Source: an uncultured Christensenella sp.
GTDB lineage: Bacteria > Bacillota > Clostridia > Christensenellales > UBA1242
DNA: 64,000 nucleotides
Reading direction: 5' to 3'
Assembly: GCA_910584295.1 (NCBI GenBank)
Contig: CAJTYR010000005.1
Location: 31,478-95,477, forward strand
Notes under the pieces: generated by a model
The model's database searches: none
What the model was told of the DNA's origin: nothing
Seen by the model: only the letters and a program-made list of their open reading frames with translations
Shown here: one piece after another, positions 8,202 through 17,100 of the stretch
Position numbering within the stretch: position 1 is the first letter of the stretch
Layout of the letters: each line of letters begins with the position of its first letter
Position numbers and translations under genes: made by a program

Positions 8202-8798
8202 ATGAAAGTAATCAGCGAAGAAAAAGTTGGATTGGTGCGAGACTTTATAAAAGATTTTCAACAAAAAGAAGGGAGAGCGCCTTCATTCAGACAAATTGCC
8301 AAAGGATGTAATTTCCCAAGCATACAAACAGCACAAAAGTATGTTGCCATTCTTCAAAGTCGTGGCGAAATCGAGAAAACAGATTCTGGCAAAATCGCAG
8401 TCCCTTTCAATCTGCAAAAAGGCCGAACAATAATAGCCCCATTGGTCGGAAGTATTGCGTGTGGTCCCCAAATACTTGCAGTGCAGAACATTGAAGCCAC
8501 TTATCAGCTTCCAACAGCTATTTTTGGTGATGAGCCAACAATGATATTGACCGCCAAAGGAAACAGCATGACCGGCGTTGGAATTTACGACGGTGATTTG
8601 ATTGTTGCAAGCATTTGCAACGAAGCTAAAAATGGCGATGTTGTTGTTGCTTTAATTGACGACTCTGCAACTGTCAAAACTTACTACAAAAAGAATGGCA
8701 AACACATCTTACACCCCGAAAATCCAGAGTATGAAGATATTTTGCCAGAAAATCTTATTATACAGGGAATTGTAAAACACACAATACATAGTTTTTAG
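8202..8798 (+). CDS. LexA/S24-type self-cleaving repressor
   Basis: The protein has 198 residues from the ATG at 8202, chosen because GGGAG precedes it; an upstream in-frame ATG at 8139 lies inside the promoter. The N-terminal winged-helix part (about 1-65) resembles the LexA DNA-binding domain (RAPSFRQIAK). The C-terminal S24 peptidase has the nucleophile serine in GNSM and the general-base lysine in TVKTYYKK. A cleavage-site-like IACGPQILA has Cys-Gly where LexA has Ala-Gly. It probably represses its own gene and perhaps transfer genes via the palindrome at 8165-8185, with derepression on DNA damage. It could instead be the host LexA of an SOS unit, but its position at the head of the conjugation block favours element control. 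Confidence 0.82.
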   Translation: MKVISEEKVGLVRDFIKDFQQKEGRAPSFRQIAKGCNFPSIQTAQKYVAILQSRGEIEKTDSGKIAVPFNLQKGRTIIAPLVGSIACGPQILAVQNIEATYQLPTAIFGDEPTMILTAKGNSMTGVGIYDGDLIVASICNEAKNGDVVVALIDDSATVKTYYKKNGKHILHPENPEYEDILPENLIIQGIVKHTIHSF

Positions 8799-8808
8799 GA
8801 GGCTTTAA

Positions 8809-9000
8809 ATGAAAACTATACACTACTGTCCCAATTGCGGACGCTGCATAGGCGAAAGCACAACAACAGACGAAAGCTGCTTATGCAAAGTCCTTACAAA
8901 AGAGCCGGTGAAATTGAAGAAACATCAATTTGTTATGAAAAACACTTGTAAAAAATGTAAAACTGTCATCTTTGTGTCGTTAGAGTTTAAGAATAGTTAA
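8809..9000 (+). CDS. Small zinc-ribbon protein
   Basis: This is a 63-residue protein with one CxxC pair at the N-terminus (CPNC) and a second near the C-terminus (CKKC), with further Cys residues between, as in zinc ribbons. GGAGG is placed correctly before the ATG, 10 bp after the repressor gene, so the two are co-transcribed. Similar tiny Cys-rich proteins in phages and ICEs bind nucleic acid (for example Com of phage Mu), but no specific function can be assigned. Confidence 0.65.
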   Translation: MKTIHYCPNCGRCIGESTTTDESCLCKVLTKEPVKLKKHQFVMKNTCKKCKTVIFVSLEFKNS

Positions 9001-9296
9001 ATTTTAATAGTGGACCACAGAGTCCCAGACGTATGACAAAATATCCACATGGACCTTAATTGTCCGGATAACGAAATTTATCCTAAACATTTAAGGTTTT
9101 TTTAATCCCGCATGTTTAGGCATGTGGGATTTTTTTAATTTTAAAAAATCGAAACCATAATTTTGACCCATTTCTCAGTTATTACTTATGAAAGGATTTT
9201 TAAAGATTTTCTCAAAAACTTTTTTCAATGTGTCAGACATTGAAACATTGACTTTGCTAAGATAGCCACGAAATCAACAAAAGGAGGTAAATTGCG
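9001..9296. other. Non-coding region with paired GGAC/GTCC hairpins
   Basis: No gene is seen. Two short inverted repeats, GGAC-6 nt-GTCC (9012-9025) and GGAC-7 nt-GTCC (9051-9065), lie about 40 bp apart, followed by a terminator at 9104. The paired repeats could be protein-binding sites or part of an origin. The remainder to 9280 is AT-rich without a clear promoter. Confidence 0.4.
9104..9136 (+). terminator. Rho-independent terminator
   Basis: AATCCCGCATG and CATGTGGGATT pair (one G-T) around TTTAGG, with a run of T after 9129. It ends the repressor/zinc-ribbon unit. Confidence 0.85.
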
Positions 9297-9647
9297 GTGC
9301 GAACTCGTTTTATACAAAATGACATTCTTGCTTTTCTACAAGATTATAAACAACACACAATGCAAGACATTTGCAACGAGTTGGAAATAAGTCGTTCCAC
9401 ATGCTTGCGACATTTGAACGATTTGTCTTTGCACTACAATATCCAGACTTTTGTTGGTGGAAGAAATACAGGTGGCGTGAAATTGATTGGCAAAAAGCAA
9501 ATTGATGTGAACTTGACAGATGACGAACTGCAACTCGTCATCAAGCAATTAGAGTCGTTGCAGGGCTCTAAAAATATTGAAGCTTTTGCAAATAAACTCG
9601 CTCGCCTAATTGAAAAGGAGCAAATAAATGAAAGTAAAATACTTTGA
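9297..9647 (+). CDS. Winged-helix DNA-binding regulator, GTG start
   Basis: The protein has 116 residues. The N-terminal segment (about 5-45) is a helix-turn-helix: DICNELEISRSTCLRHLNDL resembles the DeoR/BirA HTH type, followed by a wing-like GGRNTGGVKLIG. The C-terminus is helical and charged. AAAGGAGG at 9280-9287 points to the GTG at 9297 rather than a later codon. The end overlaps the next gene by 20 bp. It is probably a regulator of the transfer region. Confidence 0.65.
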   Translation: MRTRFIQNDILAFLQDYKQHTMQDICNELEISRSTCLRHLNDLSLHYNIQTFVGGRNTGGVKLIGKKQIDVNLTDDELQLVIKQLESLQGSKNIEAFANKLARLIEKEQINESKIL

Positions 9648-10164
9648 TCGCATTGTTGCGGAAGATTACATTGAAATCAATGTAAGTGCAAAAATTTCAC
9701 ACTTTTTGAAGGATGAAAGAAAAAGGTATCGAGAAGAAAAGGAACAAAACAAAGATAATGTCTCTTTGGAAAAGCTTGTTGATAAGGGTTTTCAGCCTGT
9801 TGAAACTACAAGTGTTGAACGAGAAATTGCAAAAAGAGAAAGAGAACGAAAATATTTACAAAGCAAAGATTATAAACGGTTTTTATATTCTTTGAGAAAA
9901 GAAATCAAAAATACAATGGATATTATGCCTAAAATGGTGCGAATGTCTATGTTTTTGCGATTTTTTAAAGGATTCTCTATTTCACAAATTGCAAAGGCAC
10001 TTAGCATAACTAAAAGTTCTGCCCAAAGTTATTTAGCGGAAGGCAGTAAATATATTAAGTATTTCTTAAATAAAGACATTAAGCAGCAAGATAAGCTTGA
10101 ACGCCAAAGACGCATGAGAATTGAACAAGAAAAATATGATAAACTTTCTTCAAAAAAATTTTAA
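9628..10164 (+). CDS. Sigma-70 region-4-like regulator
   Basis: The protein has 178 residues. A long charged N-terminal part precedes a helix-turn-helix (FSISQIAKALSITKSSAQSY, about 119-138) like sigma-70 region 4, then a lysine-rich tail. The region-2 core-binding part is not evident, so it is more like the small sigma-like regulators found in Tn916-type elements than a full ECF factor. AAGGAG precedes the ATG inside the previous gene, so the two are translationally coupled. Confidence 0.6.
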   Translation: MKVKYFDRIVAEDYIEINVSAKISHFLKDERKRYREEKEQNKDNVSLEKLVDKGFQPVETTSVEREIAKRERERKYLQSKDYKRFLYSLRKEIKNTMDIMPKMVRMSMFLRFFKGFSISQIAKALSITKSSAQSYLAEGSKYIKYFLNKDIKQQDKLERQRRMRIEQEKYDKLSSKKF

Positions 10165-10203
10165 AAAAATCACATTTTCAAAACGCTAAACATTCGTAAA
10201 AAT

Positions 10204-10330
10204 AAGCACTTTTTTGAAATTGGCCCCATACGATTTCCCTATATAAGTGAAGGGGCAAAAAAATAAGTTTTATAGTTTTTGATGTTCTGCATGGGCTATG
10301 CGTTCGCATGGCTCGTGCAGTAAAAACTAA
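10204..10330 (+). other. Candidate oriT: two inverted repeats upstream of mobilisation genes
   Basis: GCCCC (10223-10227) and GGGGC (10252-10256) flank a 24-bp AT-rich segment. Next comes a 34-bp hairpin (10287-10320) with CTGCATGGGCTATGCG paired to CGCATGGCTCGTGCAG through G-T wobbles. It is itself flanked by TAGTTTTT and AAAAACTA. It lies directly before the putative relaxosome and relaxase genes, where oriT is usually found. A regulatory hairpin for the mobilisation operon is the alternative. Confidence 0.5.
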
Positions 10331-10348
10331 ATTTAATAAGGAGACTTT

Positions 10349-10789
10349 ATGAACGAACAATATACAATCAGAGTTTATGACACAAGACTTGTTTCAAAGG
10401 TTGAAGAACTCTACAAAAATTGCAAAGACATTTACACGTCAAAAAATCCTTTCATGGTAGATTGCTTGGTGAGAGGCATGGAAGTTATTGAAAAGGATTT
10501 GTTTGGCACAAAGAAAACTGACAATGTTGAAGAACTTTACAACGAAGTTAAACTGACAATCAAAAAGCTTGACATCCTTTTGAAGCTTTGCGAGAAAACT
10601 GCACGAGAGAGCATTGCAAACATTAAGATCAATCAAAATCTTTTGTCTTGCAATTATAAAATGCTTTTGGGCTTGTCAGACAACAATCCAGAGCCAAGAG
10701 AAAAAGTGGAATCTGGCATGTATGACAATCTTCCTGCACGCTTGGAAGAAGTTTTGGAAGAAGTCTTGCAACATTTTTTGGGTAAATGA
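10349..10789 (+). CDS. Putative relaxosome accessory protein (MobC-like)
   Basis: The protein has 146 residues. The N-terminus (YTIRVYDTRLVSKVEELY) has the strand-helix character of ribbon-helix-helix proteins, and the rest is helical with acidic coiled-coil-like stretches. It sits between the candidate oriT and the relaxase and shares an ATGA overlap with the latter, the usual place for a MobC-type nicking accessory. A clear AAGGAG precedes the ATG. Family assignment rests mostly on position. Confidence 0.55.
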   Translation: MNEQYTIRVYDTRLVSKVEELYKNCKDIYTSKNPFMVDCLVRGMEVIEKDLFGTKKTDNVEELYNEVKLTIKKLDILLKLCEKTARESIANIKINQNLLSCNYKMLLGLSDNNPEPREKVESGMYDNLPARLEEVLEEVLQHFLGK

Positions 10790-11976
10790 GCGTCCCAAAT
10801 GTAAACCTATTTATTGGATATGTTGACTGCTTGAAAGGAAAAAGCAGCCAAGACAAATATGTGAAAGAAAATTTTGAAACAAGACGATTTTATTCTGCTG
10901 GCAAAGATTATGATTATGTTAAATATGTGCAAAATGGAAGCAAAGAAAAATTAGATTTTGTTGACTATTCTGGGAATGAAGAAAAAAGCAAAGGCATTTT
11001 CAATGAAAATGGCCTTATGGATGAAAAACAAATAAAAGAATTGCGAACAAAACTAAGGGATTGTCAAAGCCCAATTTGGCATGGTGTTATTTCTTTTACA
11101 GAAGAATTTGGAGACAAGTTTTGTGACGATTATGAAAAGGCATATAACCTTATGAAAACGCAGTTGCCGAAGTTTTTTGAAAATGCAGGCTTACAACCGG
11201 ACAATATGGTTTGGTTTGCAGGACTACACGAAAACACTGACAACAAGCATATTCATTTTTCATTCTTTGAGAAAGCCCCTTTAAGAATGAGACAACGCCA
11301 CAAAGGATTGTTTTATTCAAATGGAATGATAAACAAAACTGCATTGAGCAAGTTTAAAGTCGCTTGCGAACTTCATTTACTGAACATATACAAACAAATA
11401 GGAAAAAACAGAAACGCTCTTACAAACTCAATGAAAGAAGGACTAAATTTAGGAGCATTTATGAAAAATATCAAATCTCTCATCTTTATTCTTCCAGAGA
11501 AAGGAAGATTAAGCTATGAAAGTGAGAACATTAAGCCATTCAAACCACAAATTGATTTGATTGTAAATTCAATTATCCACTCAAACAAAGACTTAAAGCA
11601 AAAATTTGATAACTTTGACAAAATTTTGACTATTCGAGACAATGAACTTTTGAAAGCCTATTCCAAACTGAAAATAAATTACACAGACAAGCTTTTGCAT
11701 GACAAGTGTATTTATGACATCTACCGCAGGCTTGGAAATCTTGTTTTGCTTACAGTTAAAGAAATTCGCATGGAACAAAGAAAACTGGACTATGAAACAA
11801 GAAATCGTCTTGTAAGAAAGAGAATTGACAAGTTTAAAAGAAAAGCACTTATCAAAAAGTGTATGCAACTTAGCGAACTTGTCAATCGAGAAATCGTATC
11901 TGCCTTTCAGGAATATTTGGACAAGCTTGAAGAAGCAAATTTCAAAATTATGAAAGAAGAAGGGTTTTTGGATTGA
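10786..11976 (+). CDS. Conjugative relaxase (MobL/MOBP-like)
   Basis: The protein has 396 residues. The key motif is HENTDNKHIHFSFF at about residues 147-160, the histidine cluster (HxDxxHxH-like, motif III) that coordinates the metal in conjugative relaxases. It is preceded by GVISFTEEFG, as in MobL-type relaxases of Bacillota. The C-terminal half is long, helical and lysine-rich. The enzyme should nick at oriT and pilot the strand through the type IV channel. It overlaps both neighbours by a few bases (ATGA upstream, TTGA downstream), so relaxase, accessory and coupling protein are translated together. Confidence 0.8.
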   Translation: MSVPNVNLFIGYVDCLKGKSSQDKYVKENFETRRFYSAGKDYDYVKYVQNGSKEKLDFVDYSGNEEKSKGIFNENGLMDEKQIKELRTKLRDCQSPIWHGVISFTEEFGDKFCDDYEKAYNLMKTQLPKFFENAGLQPDNMVWFAGLHENTDNKHIHFSFFEKAPLRMRQRHKGLFYSNGMINKTALSKFKVACELHLLNIYKQIGKNRNALTNSMKEGLNLGAFMKNIKSLIFILPEKGRLSYESENIKPFKPQIDLIVNSIIHSNKDLKQKFDNFDKILTIRDNELLKAYSKLKINYTDKLLHDKCIYDIYRRLGNLVLLTVKEIRMEQRKLDYETRNRLVRKRIDKFKRKALIKKCMQLSELVNREIVSAFQEYLDKLEEANFKIMKEEGFLD

Positions 11977-14141
11977 AGATTTTGAAAAAAGTCATTATTT
12001 GGCTTGTTATCTTTGCGGTTTGCTTTGTTTGTGGATATTTAGTCAATATGTTTGTTTCAAACAATTTTGCACTTGAATTTAAGTTTAATCCTGCTTTGCT
12101 TGTTGCAGGAAAAACTTGGCTTTACACTTTGTTTCTTGTGTCAATTTTCTTTGTTATGTGGCTGTTTGCTTGGTTTAAAGGGATTGGGAAAAATCCAAAG
12201 ACAATCATGCAAGCCAAAGAAAAAGATAAAGATATTTACACAGGACTTGAACAAGCACATTTTCAAACAGATAAAGAAATTCAAAACAACTTTAAAACAG
12301 TTGACTATATAAACTTGCCAAAGACAGACATTGAAGGAATCCCTGTCAAAGCCGAAGAAACAGCAAAAGGATATAAAATCACTTTTGCAAAGCCAGCACA
12401 CACTCTTGTCATTGGAACAACTGGCTCTGGTAAAACAACAACATTCATCAATCCTGTCGTGCAAATTTTATCTCACACTCAAAGTCAGCCTTCAATGCTC
12501 TTGTCAGATCCAAAGGGTGAACTCTATGCCTTGCACGCCAAAAGCCTTATAAATCGTGGCTATGATGTCAAAGTGCTTGACTTACGAAATCCTTACTGCT
12601 CAATACGTTGGAATCCACTTGAAAGGCCTTTTGAAATGTATCAAGAGATGTTGTCACTTGATGACAAAGTCCACTTAAACGAAGAAGAAGGCTATTATGT
12701 TTTTGAAGAAAAAATCTATTACAGCGAAGAAGAGAAAAATGCCGCTGTGCAAGTGCGAAAACAAGAAATCTTTGATGAAGTGTATGAGGACTTAAACGAC
12801 ATTTGTTCTGTTCTCTGCCCCGTCACAAATAAGAGTGAGCCTATTTGGGAAAGTGGCGCCAAAAACTTTATTCTTGCGATCACTCTTGCCATGCTTGAAG
12901 ATAGTGAAAATCCAAAACTTGGCATGACAAAAGAAAAGTTTAATTTTTACAACATTATGAAGATTGCCACAAACACACAAAACGATTGCGAAGATCTCAT
13001 GGACTATTTCAAAAATAGAAGCCCGATTTCTAAAAGTGTCAGTCTTTCAAAACAAGTGCTTGACGCCAGCGACAAAACACGAGGATCTTATTTGTCAACA
13101 ATCTTTGACAAACTTTCAATGTTTAGTGACATGAGTATTTGTTCTTTGACAAGTGCAAATGAAATCAACTTTGGAGAGATTGCGACAAAACCAACAGCAC
13201 TGTTCTTGCAGATTCCAGACGAAAAAGAAACAAGACATACACTTGCTGCTATGGTAATTTTGCAAGCCTACAAAGCACTCGTAGCGAAGGCAAACACATA
13301 TCCAGATTTGGCACTGCCAAGAAGTGTATATTTTCTTCTTGACGAGTTTGGCAATCTGCCAAAAGTCCACAAACTTGAACAAATGATTACAGTTGGCAGA
13401 AGCAGAAAAATTTGGCTTTCTCTTGTTGTGCAATCCTATGCCCAGCTTGCCAAAGTTTATGATGACAAAAGTGCAGACATTATCAAGTCAAACTGCAATA
13501 TTCAAATCTTTATTGGAACAACAGATTTGAAAACTATTGAAGAATTTTCAAAAAAATGCGGAAATTTCTCAATAATTCAACGAAATGTCAGCTTTTCTTC
13601 ATCAAATGACAATGTTGGAAGCTCTGTAAGTGTCAAAGAAAGGCCCCTTATTTATCCAACAGAATTGCAACAACTCAACAGCCCAGACAACATGGGAAAT
13701 GCAATTGTCAATGTCTTTGGCTTTTCGCCAATCAAAAGCAAATTTACGCCAAGTTATCAAAGCAGATATTTTGTTTTGGAAAAGACAAATCAGCTTTTAT
13801 CCGAAGGCAAATATTTCAATGAAAAACAAGTTTTCTATAACATGCTTGAAAGAAATAAAAGTGTGCTAAGAAGAGAAAGATTTGAAACAAACAGATTTGA
13901 CATAACGCCTTTTGTTGAAAGCTTTAAAGTCCAAATTGAAAAGTTTGATTTTGAAAGCTTGGGTTGTTTTGAATATAAGCTTGAAATTCTCAAAGCACTT
14001 GACAATCAAGATTTCGACTTGGTTTGCAAACGCGTGCAAGACATCTCAAGAATGCTTGAAAAATGTGGAACAGACGATTATGGCAATGCCACAAACTTAA
14101 TTATGAAAGCCGAACAATTAAAAAGGTTGGTGAAAACATGA
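11973..14141 (+). CDS. VirD4/TraG-type conjugative coupling ATPase
   Basis: The protein has 722 residues from a TTG start that overlaps the relaxase stop (TTGA). Two N-terminal membrane segments (about 5-25 and 45-65) precede a cytoplasmic ATPase. Walker A is GTTGSGKTT at about 148-156, SDPKGELY follows, and Walker B is LLDEFGNLP at about 455. The family (type IV coupling proteins) forms a hexamer that hands the relaxosome to the secretion channel. It is related to, but clearly diverged from, the second coupling protein at 33490-35490 in this window. Confidence 0.92.
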   Translation: MKILKKVIIWLVIFAVCFVCGYLVNMFVSNNFALEFKFNPALLVAGKTWLYTLFLVSIFFVMWLFAWFKGIGKNPKTIMQAKEKDKDIYTGLEQAHFQTDKEIQNNFKTVDYINLPKTDIEGIPVKAEETAKGYKITFAKPAHTLVIGTTGSGKTTTFINPVVQILSHTQSQPSMLLSDPKGELYALHAKSLINRGYDVKVLDLRNPYCSIRWNPLERPFEMYQEMLSLDDKVHLNEEEGYYVFEEKIYYSEEEKNAAVQVRKQEIFDEVYEDLNDICSVLCPVTNKSEPIWESGAKNFILAITLAMLEDSENPKLGMTKEKFNFYNIMKIATNTQNDCEDLMDYFKNRSPISKSVSLSKQVLDASDKTRGSYLSTIFDKLSMFSDMSICSLTSANEINFGEIATKPTALFLQIPDEKETRHTLAAMVILQAYKALVAKANTYPDLALPRSVYFLLDEFGNLPKVHKLEQMITVGRSRKIWLSLVVQSYAQLAKVYDDKSADIIKSNCNIQIFIGTTDLKTIEEFSKKCGNFSIIQRNVSFSSSNDNVGSSVSVKERPLIYPTELQQLNSPDNMGNAIVNVFGFSPIKSKFTPSYQSRYFVLEKTNQLLSEGKYFNEKQVFYNMLERNKSVLRRERFETNRFDITPFVESFKVQIEKFDFESLGCFEYKLEILKALDNQDFDLVCKRVQDISRMLEKCGTDDYGNATNLIMKAEQLKRLVKT

Positions 14142-17100
14142 CAACAAAATTAAAACACTCTTTTATTGCCCTTTTATGTATTGTGTTCTGTATTCTTCCC
14201 GCAACAATATTGTCAATAAATTTTATGCCAACTCAAACTGCTGACGCTGTTGTTATTGGCCCGATTGTTATGCCCGATGATATAGTCAATCCGGGTATTG
14301 GAACGGACTATGATAAACCTGTTGCGAAGGAGTGGTCCAACAGCACTGGTGTTCCAGCGGCAAAACCAAACGCTGACGGCAGCCTAAAATCCTACTCATC
14401 ATTATATGTAAAAAATGATAAATTTTTCAAAGTTTACAGCCCAGACAGAAGATATGGATCAGTTGTTATGTATTTCAAAGTTGTAAGAACTGACAAGCGC
14501 CCAATCTATGATGATGACGGAATTTTAGATGTCTCATGGAACACAGCAGTTGCCGCTGACGAAGTTGTAGATTATGCAGCGAACTTATATATCAAAACTC
14601 AAATGGCTTACTACACTTGGAATGGCTTTTGCGGAACTGTTCTTTATGACAAATTTGAAAGTGGAAGCTTTCCGCTTCGTTGGAATACCGGAAATACTGT
14701 CAACGAATCTGTGATTTTTATTATGCCAGATGAAAATCTAAACAATTATGGTGCAGGTCCTTACAAAAACAATGGAATAAATCCGGGATATGACTATTTC
14801 AAGTTGACGAACATTCATAGATTTGATACGCCTATGTTTTCTGTTAGCTTAAAAGGAAAAGGCTATTGGGAAAATTGTTTTTGGGGTGGATGTTTTGACT
14901 ATGTAAGCTTTGATGACAATATGACTGGATATATAAGCCGAGCAAATCGAAACTGGTCAAACACTCTTAAAGCAAACACGAACAAAGGCTTTTACAAAGG
15001 ACAAACCGCTTATTACTCGCCAAAGGCTTTCACTGTTGTCGCGAGCAATCTAAACAATTTTGTTAAAGTCAATGGCGTGCAAGCCACACCAAAAACCGGA
15101 ACAGATGTTGTGCCTTTCAAAGACGGACATCACATAAGCGTTTCAAATGAAGGCATAACAACCATTGAAATTGAAAATGGTGCAGAAAATGTTTACACCC
15201 CATATTATTGCTTTGTTGACACGAAATTGCCCGATGTCAGTTATTCATATCACAATGCAAATGCAACCGAATTAAGACGCGTTGGAAGCATTACAACAAC
15301 TGCAAGTGGTGCCAAACAACAATCAATCTTTGAAGGGGTTTTTCGCGATCAAGTGCAAGTCAATTTTGGCACTGCCGAAAACGAAAGCCCAGAAACCGCT
15401 ACCTACAAATTTAATGGCAAAACTTACAATCTCACAAGCGGAACTTGGCTTTCACAAGAAGGAAGATATGAAGTGACTGTCACAGATTTGGCAGGGAACA
15501 AAACAATAAGCACCTTTGATATTGACTGCTCTTATCCAACAGCAAATCTTGACAGAATGTCAAATGACAAATCACTTAAAGTCAGCAGATGGTGGCTTGT
15601 GAATGTCCCAACAGGATACAAAGACGCAGGATCCTATTCTTTTGGAATCTTAGACTTTGCAAAAGATTTTGCAATGCAGGCTGAAAGAAACACACACGTG
15701 ACAAGTTATCACTTAGACAATATTGATGACTTTGTAAACACGCATTTGGTTGCAAGCGGAAACACTGTCAAGCTTGGCGACTATTGGTATTATAAGTCAA
15801 TCAACAATCCGGAACTTTTTGTCTATTATTTTGATGAAAATTCATTAAACGTAGCAATAGAGTTTTACAGCAAAGATTTTATTTCACAAGAACAAAAATA
15901 CAAAATAAACTCAACATTCTCGCCAAATAATTATGGCACGCATATTGACGACTCAATGTATAGCAATATTATTTTCAAAAACTTAATGTCTGCCTACTAT
16001 GTCAATAATTTTGCTTTCAAATCTGAAGATATAAACGAAAGCTATAAAGTTTATTATGACTTTGCAGAAGATGACATTGCAGATTGGAAAGAATTGCAAT
16101 ACAATAAAACCTTTGCAAGCCAAGCAAATACACATGGCTTGTATATGATTAAAGAAGTTGACTTTGCAGGACATGAAAGTTGTTATTTTGTATTCTTAGA
16201 CTTACAAGCGCCCATGCTTGATATTGAAGCAACAATCTATGGAAAAGACAAAACAATATCTCAAACGATTTCTGTAAATGATATTCCAGAAAATCACGAA
16301 CTCATCTTCTATTATGAAACTTTCAAAATAACAAATGTGATTGAAGATGACCGGTGGTGGATTATGGAAGTCAAAGATCCAAAAGGTCAAATTGCAAGAT
16401 ACACATATCTTGATGAATTGCCGAACTTTGACGGATATGCACCCGGTGAATATACAATCACTGTCGCCGACAGATTGTCAAATGTTTTCACTTTCAAAGT
16501 TTGCTTACTTGGCAAAGCACCAGAAGCAACTTTCACTGACATCAATGCCAAAATGCAATTGAGAATTGACATCAAGTGCAGCGAGGATTACAACTATGTT
16601 GCAGACTTGAAAATATATCGAAATGACGTTTGTTTAAACTCGCAGCTTGGCTATGATGAATTTCCAGATGATGACACAAACTCTCTTATTTATATCAATG
16701 CAGACAACCTATCCTATCTTTTCAACAAAGGTGGAACTTATGTTGTTGAAATCACAGACAACTTTGGTCGAGTTGTTTCCTATGAATATAAATTTGAGAA
16801 AGACTTGCCGACAGGCACGCTTATTGGTGTTGAACATAACGGAAAGACAAACAGCGAAGTGAAATTCATTTACAACACAGACAAGTTTTATGTTGCGATT
16901 GAAAACAACGGAAAAGTGTTTTCGCCAGAAGAACTTGCTGACAAAAATTTGACAACCTTAACATTCAGCCCAAACGAAAATTCAATTGACAATTTTGTTA
17001 TCAAACTTATTGACCGATCAGACAATGAAAACTACAATGTATATGCTTTCACAATCAAAACAACAAAACCTATTCTCAATCTTTTCGGAGTTGAAAATGG

